Source: Vacuolonema iberomarrocanum LEGE 07170 (lineage in GTDB: Bacteria; Cyanobacteriota; Cyanobacteriia; Elainellales; Elainellaceae). From it: DNA of 64,000 nucleotides. This document shows positions 11,731-21,002 of this stretch, one piece after another; within the stretch, counting starts at the first letter, position 1; each line of letters opens with the position of its first letter. Where the stretch lies: positions 1 through 64,000 of the forward strand of contig JADEXA010000006.1 in NCBI GenBank assembly GCA_015207365.1, read 5' to 3'. The notes under the pieces are model-generated. The model saw only the letters and a program-made list of their open reading frames with translations. It had not been told where the DNA came from and did no database searches. A program made the position numbers and the translations under genes.

Positions 11731-12945
11731 ATGCAAATTGGAATGAACTTTGGAGCATGGTTGGGGCTATTGGCCCTCGTGCTCTCGCTTTATATCCTCT
11801 GGGAAATTCGGCAACTGCTGTTGCTAGTTTTTGTCGCAGTCGTGTTTGCGACGGCGCTCTCGCAGTTAGTCAAGAAGTTGCAACGGTTGGGTATTCCGCG
11901 TGGATTGGCTATCTTTGTGGGTGTGGGCGGAACGTTAGGGTTAACGATTTTGTTTGGTGCGCTGATTGTGCCCCCCTTCCTCGATCAGTTGCAAGAGTTG
12001 ACTCGCCTGGTTCCCCAAGGTCTAGAACAGCTTGAAACCTGGATTAATGACCTACTGGTGCAGTTGCCTGGGGAAGCCGCAGAATTTATTCCCAGCGTCG
12101 ATTCCTTGCTGGAACAGGTCACGCCCCTGGCGACGGAACTTGCCAATAATTTCTTTCGGCTGTTTTCAGGATTTTTCAATGTCACCCTCAGCACCCTCTT
12201 TGCACTGGTGCTGACTATCATGTTGACTCTCAATCCCCAACCCTATCGGCAGGGGTTCGTTCGCTTTTTTCCTTCCTTCTATCGGCGTCGGGTGGATGAA
12301 ATTCTGACGGCCTGTGAGCAGGATTTGGTGGGGTGGATTATTGGTACGCTGATCAACATGGTGGTGATTGGGTTGACCAGCGGCGTTGTGCTGTCGGTGT
12401 TAGGCGTGCGGCTGGTGCTGGCGAATTCACTGCTAGCGGGATTGTTAGAGGCCATTCCCAACATTGGTCCCGTGCTGGCGACGGTGGCTCCAGCTGCGAT
12501 CGCCCTCCTCGATGCTCCATGGAAAGCGCTGGCCGTTATCGTTTCCTATTTGGTCATTCAGCAGCTTGAGCAGTTTGTGCTAGTGCCTGTGGTGATGGGG
12601 CAGCAAGTGTCTCTCTTGCCTGCCATTACATTGCTGGCTCAAATTGTCTTTGCTTCGTTCTTTGGATTTCTGGGGTTGTTCCTGGCGATTCCGTTGCTGA
12701 TTCTGGTTCGGATTTTGCTGCGAGAAGTGTTGGTGATCGATGTGCTCGATCGCTGGCAAACCCCCTCGGGGCAAGTCCTAGCCGATCCATTGTCTGTTGC
12801 TGTCACTGAAACGGTCGTCACCCAGTCCGCTGATGCCGACGCATCCCCTGACGATGAAACCGGAGCGGCTAAGCCCACAGCAGGAACCAGTGATGAATCG
12901 GCGATCGCCCCACCCAAATCATCTTTACCGCCGTCCCAGCCATAG
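11731..12945 (+). CDS. AI-2E family transporter (TqsA/PerM-like membrane protein)
   Basis: A 404-residue inner-membrane protein. Two N-terminal hydrophobic segments (about 5-60) are followed by a soluble helical part, then a cluster of membrane helices containing the family features EAIPNIGP and QQLEQFVLVPVVMG. Members are linked to autoinducer-2 export, Na+/H+ antiport or other export; the substrate here is unknown. The C-terminal 45 residues are a low-complexity acidic/Pro tail. The ATG at 11731 follows TATCTCC only weakly; a TTG 18 bp upstream is possible. The MGS-DAGK fusion starts 34 bp later and may be cotranscribed. Confidence 0.9.
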   Translation: MQIGMNFGAWLGLLALVLSLYILWEIRQLLLLVFVAVVFATALSQLVKKLQRLGIPRGLAIFVGVGGTLGLTILFGALIVPPFLDQLQELTRLVPQGLEQLETWINDLLVQLPGEAAEFIPSVDSLLEQVTPLATELANNFFRLFSGFFNVTLSTLFALVLTIMLTLNPQPYRQGFVRFFPSFYRRRVDEILTACEQDLVGWIIGTLINMVVIGLTSGVVLSVLGVRLVLANSLLAGLLEAIPNIGPVLATVAPAAIALLDAPWKALAVIVSYLVIQQLEQFVLVPVVMGQQVSLLPAITLLAQIVFASFFGFLGLFLAIPLLILVRILLREVLVIDVLDRWQTPSGQVLADPLSVAVTETVVTQSADADASPDDETGAAKPTAGTSDESAIAPPKSSLPPSQP

Positions 12946-12979
12946 TTGATCACGTTTACCTTTGGAGTCCTGTAAGGTT

Positions 12980-14314
12980 ATGGTTCCTACCCTCGCCCTG
13001 ATTGCTCACGATGCCCAAAAGGAGGTATTGGTCGAGCTTGCCCAGCGTCATCGACCTGTCCTCAGCCGCTTTCGGCTCGTTGCTACAGGCACGACAGGGC
13101 AGCGGATTCAGCAAGCGACTGGCTTACCCATTGAGGCAATGTCGTCTGGCGCCAGGGGTGGTGATGTTCAAATTGCGGCAGAGGTCGTCAATGGGGATAT
13201 TATTGGGGTCATTTTTTTGGTCGATCCGCTCCATGCCCAACCCCATGAGCCTGATATTCAAGCCCTGTTGCGGATTTGCAATGTGCGAGATGTTCCTCTG
13301 GCAACCAATGCGGCAACGGCAGATCTATTGCTACAAGCCATCGCCAATCGATCGGTTGCCGATCTCATTTTCAATCCTGATGCGGGGCAGGGCAACTCCG
13401 ACCAAGATTTAACACTGATACAAGAGCTGCTCTCCCCCCATTTCTACTTGCGCGTTCACACCACTCAACCGTCTGACGATTTGGCTGAGTTGACGCGGGA
13501 AGCGATCGCCCAACAGTCTAATTTGGTCATTGCCTCTGGCGGAGATGGTACGGTTTCTGCTGTTGCAGGTGCACTCATCGGCACGGGCGTTCCCCTGGGT
13601 GTCATTCCTCGGGGTACGGCCAATGCCTTTGCGGCGGCAATCGGCTTACCCCGCCTGACGCCTATCCGTAGTGCCTGTCAGACCATTCTGAATGGTCGTC
13701 CCTGTCAGGTCGATGTAGCTCGCTGCAATGACATTCCCATGATTTTGTTGGCAGGTGTGGGTTACGAAGCCGAGACCGTGCAACTGGCCAATGACTCCCT
13801 CAAAGAGCAGTGGGGGGTACTGGCCTATCTCGCAGCGGGCTGGCAGACGATGGACAATCAAAACCTTTTTGAAACTCGCATCGAAGCCGGGGGTGAAGTC
13901 TACACCTTCGAGTCCAACAGCATTACCATTGCTAACGCGGCCCCTGCTACCTCTGTTCTGGCGCAGGGTGGGGGTGAAGTGGTCTACAACGACGGCCAGT
14001 TAGATGTCACCATCGCTTCAGCGGAGACGAAACTCCAGGGATTGACAACCATGCTACGCATGTTTGGGGCAGCCATTATCAGAGCCGGGGTCGAGCAGCC
14101 CAATGTCGTACACCTGCAAACCGACCATCTGACGCTCACTACGAAACCGCCGCAAAAGGTTGTGCTTGATGGTGAAATTGTTGGTACAACACCGATTGAT
14201 GTCACCTGTATTCCGGGCGGATTGACGGTGATGGTTCCCTTAGTTCGTGACGATCAGCGTCGGGTCGAAGCGCAGAAAAAGCAAAACCAGAAGTCTGACA
14301 ATTCTGCTAGCTGA
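12980..14314 (+). CDS. Methylglyoxal synthase / diacylglycerol kinase-domain fusion
   Basis: A 444-residue fusion. Residues 1-125 match methylglyoxal synthase (dihydroxyacetone phosphate to methylglyoxal): LIAHDAQK with H10, ATGTTG, SGARGGDVQ, VDPL and PHEPD, so the catalytic His and Asp residues are kept. Residues about 130-430 are a lipid/diacylglycerol kinase catalytic domain with NPDAGQGN, the ATP-binding SGGDGTVSAVAGAL, PRGTANAFAAAIGLP and the late KVVLDGE. The combination would join a glycolytic overflow enzyme to a lipid or sphingosine-type kinase; how they cooperate is unknown. The ATG at 12980 is chosen over a TTG 18 bp earlier because homology begins there. The final 25 residues are charged. 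Confidence 0.9.
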   Translation: MVPTLALIAHDAQKEVLVELAQRHRPVLSRFRLVATGTTGQRIQQATGLPIEAMSSGARGGDVQIAAEVVNGDIIGVIFLVDPLHAQPHEPDIQALLRICNVRDVPLATNAATADLLLQAIANRSVADLIFNPDAGQGNSDQDLTLIQELLSPHFYLRVHTTQPSDDLAELTREAIAQQSNLVIASGGDGTVSAVAGALIGTGVPLGVIPRGTANAFAAAIGLPRLTPIRSACQTILNGRPCQVDVARCNDIPMILLAGVGYEAETVQLANDSLKEQWGVLAYLAAGWQTMDNQNLFETRIEAGGEVYTFESNSITIANAAPATSVLAQGGGEVVYNDGQLDVTIASAETKLQGLTTMLRMFGAAIIRAGVEQPNVVHLQTDHLTLTTKPPQKVVLDGEIVGTTPIDVTCIPGGLTVMVPLVRDDQRRVEAQKKQNQKSDNSAS

Positions 14315-14432
14315 TCGTTCGACAGCTGATCGTTCAGGTTGCGGAAATCAGGACCAGATAGTTTTGATTGGCATCTTTCAGCACGAAGGCTTCACAAGAG
14401 GCTCGGTTTTGGGCTTTCGTAGCATTGATATT

Positions 14433-14464
14433 AAAAAAGCAAGGGGCGATCGCCCCTTGCTTTT
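14433..14464. terminator. Bidirectional terminator between the fusion gene and fusA
   Basis: The stem GCAAGGGGCGATCGCCCCTTGC has an A-run on one side and a T-run on the other, between two convergent genes. It contains a HIP1 octamer in the loop region. Confidence 0.9.
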
Positions 14465-14492
14465 ATTGACTCATTCAGTTCATTGAAGCGAA

Positions 14493-16580
14493 TTAGGAAG
14501 CAGCTTGGCGCTCTTTTGCTTCTTTGATCACGACTTCTGCCACGTTTGCTGGGCAAGCGGAGTAGTGAGAGAACAACATAGAAAACTGCCCGCGTCCCGA
14601 AGTCATAGTCCGTAGATCACCGATGTAGCCAAACATTTCGCTCAGCGGTGCCTCGGCTTTGATTCGTACCCCAGTTGCACTCGCTTCCTGGGATTTAATC
14701 AGTCCTCGACGACGGTTGAGGTCACCAATCACATCGCCCATGTAGTCATCGGGTGTGAAAACATCCACATCCATGATGGGTTCAAGCAGTTGCAAACCCG
14801 CTTTTGGCAGGGACTGACGATAGGCGGCTCTGGCCGCAATTTCGAAAGCGATCGCCGAAGAGTCTACGGGGTGGTAACCTCCATCGGTCAACGTTACCTT
14901 CAGGTCGACAACCGGATACCCGGCCAAAGGTCCTTTTTCGACGCTGAATGCAAAGCCCTTCTGCACGGCTGGCCAGTATTCCCGAGGAACATTGCCCCCA
15001 GTCACCTTAGACTCAAACTGGAAGCCAGAGCCCGGCTCACCCGGTTCCAGGATGTAGTCGATCTTGCCGTACTGACCCGAACCCCCACTTTGCTTCTTAT
15101 GGGTGTAGCTGTCAGCCAGCTCCTTGGTAATTGATTCGCGGTAGGCCACCTGAGGCTTGCCCACCTCGACTTCAACCCCGTAGGTACGGCGCAGAATATC
15201 CACCTTAATATCTAGGTGCAGCTCACCCATTCCCTTGAGAATGGTTTCGCCGCTCTCCTCGTCGGTTTCGACCTGGAAGGAGGGATCTTCTTGCACCATT
15301 TTGCTAAGAGCCATGCCCATCTTCTCGTTACCGCCTTTTTTCTTCGGCGCAACAGCGACGGAAATCACTGGCTCAGGGAAGACCATGGGTTCCAGGGTCG
15401 CGGGATCCTTCGGATCACAGAGGGTATGACCGGTCTGCACATTTTTCAGGCCGACAACGGCAACGATGTCACCCGCCTGTGCCCATTCGATCTCTTCCCG
15501 CGAGTCAGCATGCATTTCGACCAGACGCCCAATCCGCTCGGTTTTGCCCGTTGCGGTATTGAGTACGGTATCACCCTTGGAAATGGTGCCGGAATAAATG
15601 CGGGTAAAGGTAAGCGCACCAAAGCGATCATCCATGATCTTGAAAGCAAGCGATCGCAAGGGCTTCTCTGGATCGACAATAGCCACGCGTCCCGTTTCAT
15701 TCCCTTCCAGATCAATCTCTGGCTGAGGCTTCACTTCCATCGGGTTGGGCAGATAGTCCACAACCGCATCCAGCACCAACTGCACCCCTTTGTTTTTAAA
15801 GGAAGAACCGCAGTAGGTGGGGAAGAAGGCCAAATCAACGGTGCCTTTGCGGATACAAGTCTTGAGCTCCTCAATGGAGATTTCCTCCCCTTCGAGGTAC
15901 TTCTCCATCAACTCATCATCTTGCTCTACAGCCGTTTCGACGAGCTGCTCACGGTAGCTCTCGACATCGTCTACCATGTCCGCCGGCACATCTTTGATTT
16001 CGTAGTTCATCGGATCACCCGAATCATCCCAGATCCAGGCTTTGCGCGTGAGCAAATCGACGACCCCAACAAACTCACTTTCCTGTCCGATGGGAAGAAC
16101 CATGACTAGGGGCTTTGCTGCCAGTACGTCTTCGACCTGCTTCACAACGCGGAAGAAGTCAGCCCCAATTCGGTCTAGTTTGTTGACGTAAATGATTCGA
16201 GAGACTTTGGAGTCGTTGGCATAGCGCCAGTTTGTTTCCGACTGAGGTTCAACCCCACCCGAACCACAGAACACACCAACACCACCATCTAGCACCTTGA
16301 GAGAGCGGTACACCTCAATGGTGAAGTCAACGTGTCCAGGAGTATCAATGATGTTGAGTTGGTGATCTTGCCAGAAGCAAGAGGTCGCGGCAGATTGAAT
16401 CGTGATACCCCGCTCCTGCTCTTGCTCCATGAAGTCCGTCGTGGCTGCACCCTCGTGAACCTCACCGATTTTGTGGATCTTGCCTGTTAGCTTCAAGATC
16501 CGTTCGGTAGTCGTTGTTTTGCCCGCGTCTACGTGGGCGAAGATACCGATGTTGCGATAGCGTGAGATGTCTTTTTTCAT
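14493..16580 (-). CDS. fusA: Elongation factor G, second-type paralogue
   Basis: A 695-residue translational GTPase that moves tRNA and mRNA through the ribosome or helps recycle it. GTPase motifs are [12 protein letters not shown] (G1, about 15-26), the switch [18 protein letters not shown] and VNKLDR; domains II to V follow to the end. It is not in a str operon (no rpsL, rpsG or tufA nearby). Stretches such as [18 protein letters not shown] and [16 protein letters not shown] resemble the EF-G2 paralogue of gamma-proteobacteria more than the usual cyanobacterial EF-G. This suggests a specialised second EF-G, perhaps exchanged between phyla. A shared terminator lies downstream. Confidence 0.95.
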   Translation of the reverse strand: MKKDISRYRNIGIFAHVDAGKTTTTERILKLTGKIHKIGEVHEGAATTDFMEQEQERGITIQSAATSCFWQDHQLNIIDTPGHVDFTIEVYRSLKVLDGGVGVFCGSGGVEPQSETNWRYANDSKVSRIIYVNKLDRIGADFFRVVKQVEDVLAAKPLVMVLPIGQESEFVGVVDLLTRKAWIWDDSGDPMNYEIKDVPADMVDDVESYREQLVETAVEQDDELMEKYLEGEEISIEELKTCIRKGTVDLAFFPTYCGSSFKNKGVQLVLDAVVDYLPNPMEVKPQPEIDLEGNETGRVAIVDPEKPLRSLAFKIMDDRFGALTFTRIYSGTISKGDTVLNTATGKTERIGRLVEMHADSREEIEWAQAGDIVAVVGLKNVQTGHTLCDPKDPATLEPMVFPEPVISVAVAPKKKGGNEKMGMALSKMVQEDPSFQVETDEESGETILKGMGELHLDIKVDILRRTYGVEVEVGKPQVAYRESITKELADSYTHKKQSGGSGQYGKIDYILEPGEPGSGFQFESKVTGGNVPREYWPAVQKGFAFSVEKGPLAGYPVVDLKVTLTDGGYHPVDSSAIAFEIAARAAYRQSLPKAGLQLLEPIMDVDVFTPDDYMGDVIGDLNRRRGLIKSQEASATGVRIKAEAPLSEMFGYIGDLRTMTSGRGQFSMLFSHYSACPANVAEVVIKEAKERQAAS

Positions 16581-17312
16581 AACTGCTCTCTAGGTTTGTA
16601 CGACGAACCGTGGGTGGGAAGCCTCTGAGACAAACTCAAAGGAATCAGAGTAGAGTTTCTGTAGCTGGGCGGGTTTCAACCGTGTGATGTGGATTACAAA
16701 ACCTCGTTGTGCCGTCGGCAACAGGACTAGATTTTCAAACTCATTAAACAATTGTAAAGCCCATTTGCGCAAACTGTGGAAGGGTAGAACCGTAGAAATA
16801 TCTGGTGATCCATGAAAGCGGAACGAAAGCCTTCAAACGATTGGGAGCGCTGGCTTTCAGTGCGCTGATTCTTTCTACAGACAAAGACAATACTGTGGAT
16901 AACCGAACGTTGTCGAATGCTACCCTACAAGATTCCTGCGGCCATCCTATCGCGGTTGTTGCCCAAACGCCTTGCTCGAACGATGTGTCGTATCACGGGC
17001 AACAGTCGGTAGATGACGTCCCAGCGTTGACTCAAAGCGTTCACTCATGAGCACGAGTACCCGCTAGAGAGCACATAACTTCAGGAGCCACTCACAATAG
17101 GCAGAGAGCAATACATGGAGGGATTCTAAAGGAAACGTCCCTACGATAACAAATCAAAACTTGAGGTGAGGAGAATAACTCTGAATGAACGGATCACAAA
17201 CCATTTGAGAGTGAATCCGATATCCGGAGATACGCCTTACTCAACCAGGGTCAAACTAGAAATAAATATGCTCAAGAATAATGGCGGCCATAAACGGCTC
17301 AAACATTAGCCT
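16581..17312. other. Spacer between fusA and the TPR gene
   Basis: A 730-bp region holding the fusA promoter region and a doubtful small gene (16805-17050). From 17050 to 17312 it is A/T-richer and I see no gene, repeat or terminator. Confidence 0.4.
16805..17050 (+). CDS. Doubtful small secreted protein
   Basis: An 81-codon frame from a GTG. After two basic residues there is a hydrophobic run, RLGALAFSALILST, that looks like a signal peptide, followed by a polar tail with two cysteines. No clear ribosome site is present and I do not recognise a family, so it may be chance. An ATG 7 bp downstream in another frame encodes only 18 residues. Confidence 0.2.
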   Translation: MIHESGTKAFKRLGALAFSALILSTDKDNTVDNRTLSNATLQDSCGHPIAVVAQTPCSNDVSYHGQQSVDDVPALTQSVHS

Positions 17313-18221
17313 TTAGCAGCCTTCGGATAGAGATTCGATGGGGCTGAGAAGGTCTTCAATCCAATTATTGACTTGATGCTGTAAGCGATAGGTGTTTCCT
17401 GTGGCGATCGCATCAGGGTCATTGATGCAGGCCAATGCGCGCTGGTAGTCGGCGATCGCACAATTCCAATCGCCCCGCAGATGATAAGTTCGCCCACGCT
17501 CGGCATAGACATGGCTGGTGAGTAAGCCCATGGTCAGAGCGATGTCTAAGCTCTCGAGCGCGCGGTCATACATTTGCAGGTCGCGAAACGTGATTCCTTG
17601 GTTGATCCAGGCGCGAATGTTGTCGGGGTTGAGATCCAACGCCGCATCGTAATCTAGCACAGCTTCCAAGAACGAGCCCGCAGCAGCGTAGTAGTTGGCT
17701 CGATTGTTATACGCCCCATCTAAATAAGGATTGAGATGGAGAGCCTGGTTGTAATCTGCCAGGGCAGCTTCCATGTTTCCGCTTTGAAAATGTACGAGCC
17801 CACGGTTGTTATAGTCCCTAGCGCTGTCTGGATTTGACTGCAAAAGCCGGTTGAAAAGGGCGATCGCTTCCCGGAAGTATCCGCATCGTGCCTTTGAGAG
17901 TGCCCGCTGTCGCAGAATCGCGGCATTATCAATGTCGAATTCCAGGGTGCAGGAGGAAGCGCCAAGTAACGCCCTGGATACATTTTTTTGTTGCCATCTC
18001 TTGCGAATGTTGCTCATTGCACTCAGAGCCATACGTTTTTGCTCAGATAGACGGACGAGATGTTGTGGATTTCGTTGACGACTGACAGAAGCGCGCATAC
18101 TCATTGTCATCCTCACGGTTATGTTGCTAATTGAGTCGGTCTCAATACGCCACTGACGCTGAAACATCCTTTGACTCTCGGCCAAGCGCACCCCATTGCA
18201 ATCACTGCTGTGGACTGTCAT
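17313..18221 (-). CDS. Tetratricopeptide-repeat protein
   Basis: A 302-residue protein. Residues about 105-275 hold five TPR units (YNNRGLVHFQSGNMEAALADY, AYNNRANYYAAAGSFLEAVLDY, AWINQGITFRDLQMYDRALES and so on), which form a superhelix that binds other proteins. The N-terminal 100 residues are basic and not conserved in appearance. The start is uncertain: an ATG at 18110 (residue 38) sits after GTGAGG and may be the true one. Two direct copies of a GAAAyTACGGAAACC motif lie upstream at 18292-18363. The partner and role are unknown. Confidence 0.8.
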   Translation of the reverse strand: MTVHSSDCNGVRLAESQRMFQRQWRIETDSISNITVRMTMSMRASVSRQRNPQHLVRLSEQKRMALSAMSNIRKRWQQKNVSRALLGASSCTLEFDIDNAAILRQRALSKARCGYFREAIALFNRLLQSNPDSARDYNNRGLVHFQSGNMEAALADYNQALHLNPYLDGAYNNRANYYAAAGSFLEAVLDYDAALDLNPDNIRAWINQGITFRDLQMYDRALESLDIALTMGLLTSHVYAERGRTYHLRGDWNCAIADYQRALACINDPDAIATGNTYRLQHQVNNWIEDLLSPIESLSEGC

Positions 18222-18868
18222 TGGATTAGAGATCCGTAGTCCACTCAGTAATCCACTAGCTAATGTCTCTCAAACCCAGGAAAACTATTAGGTTGAAACT
18301 ACGGAAACCTGTTGGCTTTGGCGACGGTGTTGGGCGACTGATAGTGATGAAATTACGGAAACCAAAGTCGCGTCTTACCCGTGCCATTAGGTCTTCCATT
18401 AGCTCTACAGCGTGAGTCTGTGAAATTTCCGATTAAATATCCAGAAAAATGTAGAAGATTCTATACGAATTACAACTTCTTCATACAAAAAGCCCTAGTC
18501 GAAGCAAGCGCCGTCAAGGCTTTTAGGAAAGCGCGGTAGAATGCGAGGGGCGATCGCTCCTAATGTTGAAAAGGTTCAAGAATGCAAGTTTTTATGCGCT
18601 AACTTGTCAAGATCTTCTTATTAGTCTGTGAATTGAGGCTGGCTTCGTGAAGTTTTGATAAAGAGAAGCACAAGCGTTTAATGACATCGCTTCATTTCCT
18701 GTCCCCGTTATAAAAATCACCAAAGTTGCGAAAGCGTCAGTTATCCCTATGCATTACCGGATTCCTCTTTAATTTGAAAGCATGCAAGTTGGAAGAATTG
18801 CAATTTGAAAAAGCTGCAGATTAATCTTTAAAAGAACCACAGACCAAGTTATTGAGCTAACGACGACT
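18222..18868. other. A/T-rich spacer with direct repeats
   Basis: A 647-bp region between divergent genes. It contains two direct repeats (18292-18309 and 18346-18363), a possible hairpin AAAAGCC/GGCTTTT spanning 18488-18526, and A/T-rich sequence from 18600 on that probably holds the promoter of the gene at 18869. Confidence 0.45.
18292..18363. promoter_or_regulatory. Two direct repeats upstream of the TPR gene
   Basis: TTGAAACTACGGAAACC at 18293-18309 and ATGAAATTACGGAAACC at 18347-18363 differ at three of seventeen positions (the first base and two others). They are 54 bp apart, about five helical turns, and lie 70-140 bp upstream of the TPR gene. They could be a pair of protein-binding sites. 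Confidence 0.4.
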
Positions 18869-19333
18869 ATGCCTACTGCCCAAGCCACAACCCCCTCCTC
18901 TGATCTCGCCCCAGACGCTTATGTTGTCATCGGAATTGCTTCTTGCTTCGTGCGCGAGGATAAAGAACTGCACCCGATTGAAGTGATTGAACCGATTCCT
19001 TCGGCAATGTTAGAAGCCCTGAATCGAGGTATCCCAACGTCCTACAAGCTGGCGTTTGCGACGACCCTCGGAGCCGTTTGGCAAGATGGACAGCCTCAGC
19101 GTTTGGCAGAATATCCAGAATCGGCACAGTTTTGCGATGAGTTTGCGTTGCGTGTGGCCTCTGCTGCACGAACCTACAAAGCACGCCCAGCAGCCCAAAA
19201 CCTCATACCCTCTGGCACGGTTCGCGACGATTTTAATTTTTCGCTTGATCGCAAACGTGTGCTCAATCTAGAGCGCCAAGTGACGAAAGAAGACAATGTG
19301 AAACAGCATTCCCATACCCATCAAGTGTTGTAG
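18869..19333 (+). CDS. Conserved cyanobacterial protein of unknown function
   Basis: A 154-residue soluble protein. The opening YVVIGIASCFVREDKELHPIEV, the central IPSAMLEALNRGIPTSYKLA and the ending KEDNVKQHSHTHQVL look like a conserved small cyanobacterial family, although I know no function. The C-terminal His-rich tail (KQHSHTHQVL) could bind a metal. The N-terminus is Pro/Ala/Thr-rich with no signal peptide. It is monocistronic with an A/T-rich promoter region upstream. Confidence 0.75.
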   Translation: MPTAQATTPSSDLAPDAYVVIGIASCFVREDKELHPIEVIEPIPSAMLEALNRGIPTSYKLAFATTLGAVWQDGQPQRLAEYPESAQFCDEFALRVASAARTYKARPAAQNLIPSGTVRDDFNFSLDRKRVLNLERQVTKEDNVKQHSHTHQVL

Positions 19334-19589
19334 GGAAACGCGATGCGGCAGGCCTGTTCAGCTAAGCAACGGTCAGTGTTTGGCTGAACGCTCTGAATTC
19401 AGCGAGTCCTAAGGCTGGTTCTGAAAGGCTTGATGTTGCTAAAGGCTTGGGGCGATCGCTCGCAATATTCGCCATTAAATTAGTGACCAATTGACGAGTT
19501 GCAGCGCTTTGCTGACATCACCCTATAGGACTTCCTTAGCTTGCGATCGAATGCCCTTGGTTTATACCAATTCAACGAAAACCAAAACC

Positions 19590-19638
19590 AAATATTTTTT
19601 TGAAAGCCGCGCACTGCGCGGCTTTCAAAAAAATATTT
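19590..19638. repeat. Hairpin repeat family C, copy 1
   Basis: A perfect 24-bp stem around one base: the outer part AAATATTTTTTTGAAA and core GCCGCGCA/TGCGCGGC. The flanks ACCAATTC and GAATTGAT are also complementary, giving an interrupted longer palindrome (about 19565-19663). Confidence 0.85.
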
Positions 19639-19877
19639 GTAGTGGATTTTTAGCGAATTGATATTATGGGACGTGGGAGGCCTGCACCCTTCGGCCAATT
19701 CCAGAAACATTCCAAGATTTTTGACTACCCTTTTCTAGCTGTCTGTATAATTCCAGATGCACGGCGTTCCTATGTTGTCAGTCGTCGAAATCGCAGGCAC
19801 AAGTCTGTTCCCCTTCCCAGGGTTTCGCCAATGGCGCGGTGGTCGCAGAGCGTTGGTTGCTAGAAGCGAGGGTGAAA

Positions 19878-20861
19878 ATGGTGACGTTAATCAAATGGCG
19901 GGAGATGCCGACCAAAGCCGTATTGGGATTGAGCATCCTTTTGATTGCAGGGTGTGACGGCAATGATTCCTCTCAGAACCAGGTTGTAGAGCAGGCGCCT
20001 GCAGCAACGGCTACCCCCAGCCAAGGTTTAACCTGCGATACGCCCAATTATTTTGCTGAAGTCGCCACCGATCAAGGGCAATTCAACCTCACGTTCGGGG
20101 AAAAACCTGCCGAAAATATCTTGCTCAGAGCAAACCCCATCAGTGCTGTACCCAACGATGATGGTAGCCGCACCTATGGTTACGCGGAGGCAGATGCTAC
20201 AACCTACACTCGGTTCTATCCCAATGGTACCTGCCTGGTTCAGGTCGTTGGGACTGATGGCAATGTCGTTCTCGAAGAAGCGGGGCAAACTGTTCAGCCT
20301 GGAGCCAGCGCCGCTCCGGTAGAGTCTCCCAGTGCTCAGCAGCCCGATCGCTTTCAGGATGGGTATGATTCTGGCTACACCATTGGCTATACCGAAGGTG
20401 AACGCTTTCGCCGCTTTGACCAAGGGAATAATCCCGAAGCCGCGTTTGCATCCGCCACAATGAGCGGAAATGAGCGGTATGACCAGGGCTATCGAGAAGG
20501 GTTCTTTGCTGGATTTGACGAAGGCTACGACACATTTATCACAACATCACCCGATCCCAACCAGAACAATCTGGCCATGAGCTGTCCAGGAAACATCCAG
20601 ACAGATGTGGACTTTATGGCCTATTACACAAGGGAAGCTGGGTTTAATCGAATTGATTTGTCCCCACGTCAGGGAACTCAGACGCTGACCTCAAACCTTG
20701 CCTATGAGGGCAAAGATGTGGAAGGGCACGGGATATGGCGGGGTAACGTTGCCCAGATGGCAGATGTAGTGTTGGTTCATCTATCCACCCTCACGCCACA
20801 GCGAGGAGACGAGGTTTCGGTAGGTTACGATAATCGCTGGGGCAGAGGAAATTGTCGTTAA
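19878..20861 (+). CDS. Lipoprotein with Tyr/Gly-rich repeats, function unknown
   Basis: A 327-residue exported protein. The N-terminus has a hydrophobic run ending LLIAGC, a lipobox, so the mature protein would be anchored at the cysteine. Residues about 140-220 contain two copies of a pattern like YDSGYTIGYTEGERF and YDQGYREGFFAGFDEGYD, often seen in small exported proteins. The rest is polar with few clues. The start at 19878 is chosen to give a normal signal length; an ATG at 19839 would add 13 residues. I do not recognise the family. Confidence 0.7.
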   Translation: MVTLIKWREMPTKAVLGLSILLIAGCDGNDSSQNQVVEQAPAATATPSQGLTCDTPNYFAEVATDQGQFNLTFGEKPAENILLRANPISAVPNDDGSRTYGYAEADATTYTRFYPNGTCLVQVVGTDGNVVLEEAGQTVQPGASAAPVESPSAQQPDRFQDGYDSGYTIGYTEGERFRRFDQGNNPEAAFASATMSGNERYDQGYREGFFAGFDEGYDTFITTSPDPNQNNLAMSCPGNIQTDVDFMAYYTREAGFNRIDLSPRQGTQTLTSNLAYEGKDVEGHGIWRGNVAQMADVVLVHLSTLTPQRGDEVSVGYDNRWGRGNCR

Positions 20862-20910
20862 TTTTTCGGAACTCTACGCTACACTGTTCGCGAATATCCG
20901 TAATATCTCT

Positions 20911-20945
20911 GAAATGCCCTACTTTTTAGTCAGTTTGGGCATTTC
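20911..20945 (+). terminator. Probable terminator after the lipoprotein gene
   Basis: GAAATGCCC pairs with GGGCATTTC around a 17-base loop, 50 bp after the stop. The T-run after it is short. Confidence 0.5.
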
Positions 20946-20967
20946 TTAGAAATTGTAGATTTCTAAG
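20945..20967. promoter_or_regulatory. 9-bp inverted repeat upstream of the SH3b gene
   Basis: CTTAGAAAT and ATTTCTAAG are separated by TGTAG, 36 bp before the ATG. The position and symmetry suit an operator, but it may be part of the preceding terminator. Confidence 0.35.
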
Positions 20968-21002
20968 ACTGACCGTTTCTTATTGCATTGGGTGAGGAAC
21001 CT

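Noticed and set aside
14790..15134. Another long frame opposite fusA
   Set aside because: Antisense shadow of EF-G.
15216..16109. A 297-codon frame opposite fusA
   Set aside because: It is the antisense of a well-conserved EF-G gene and arises from its codon bias.
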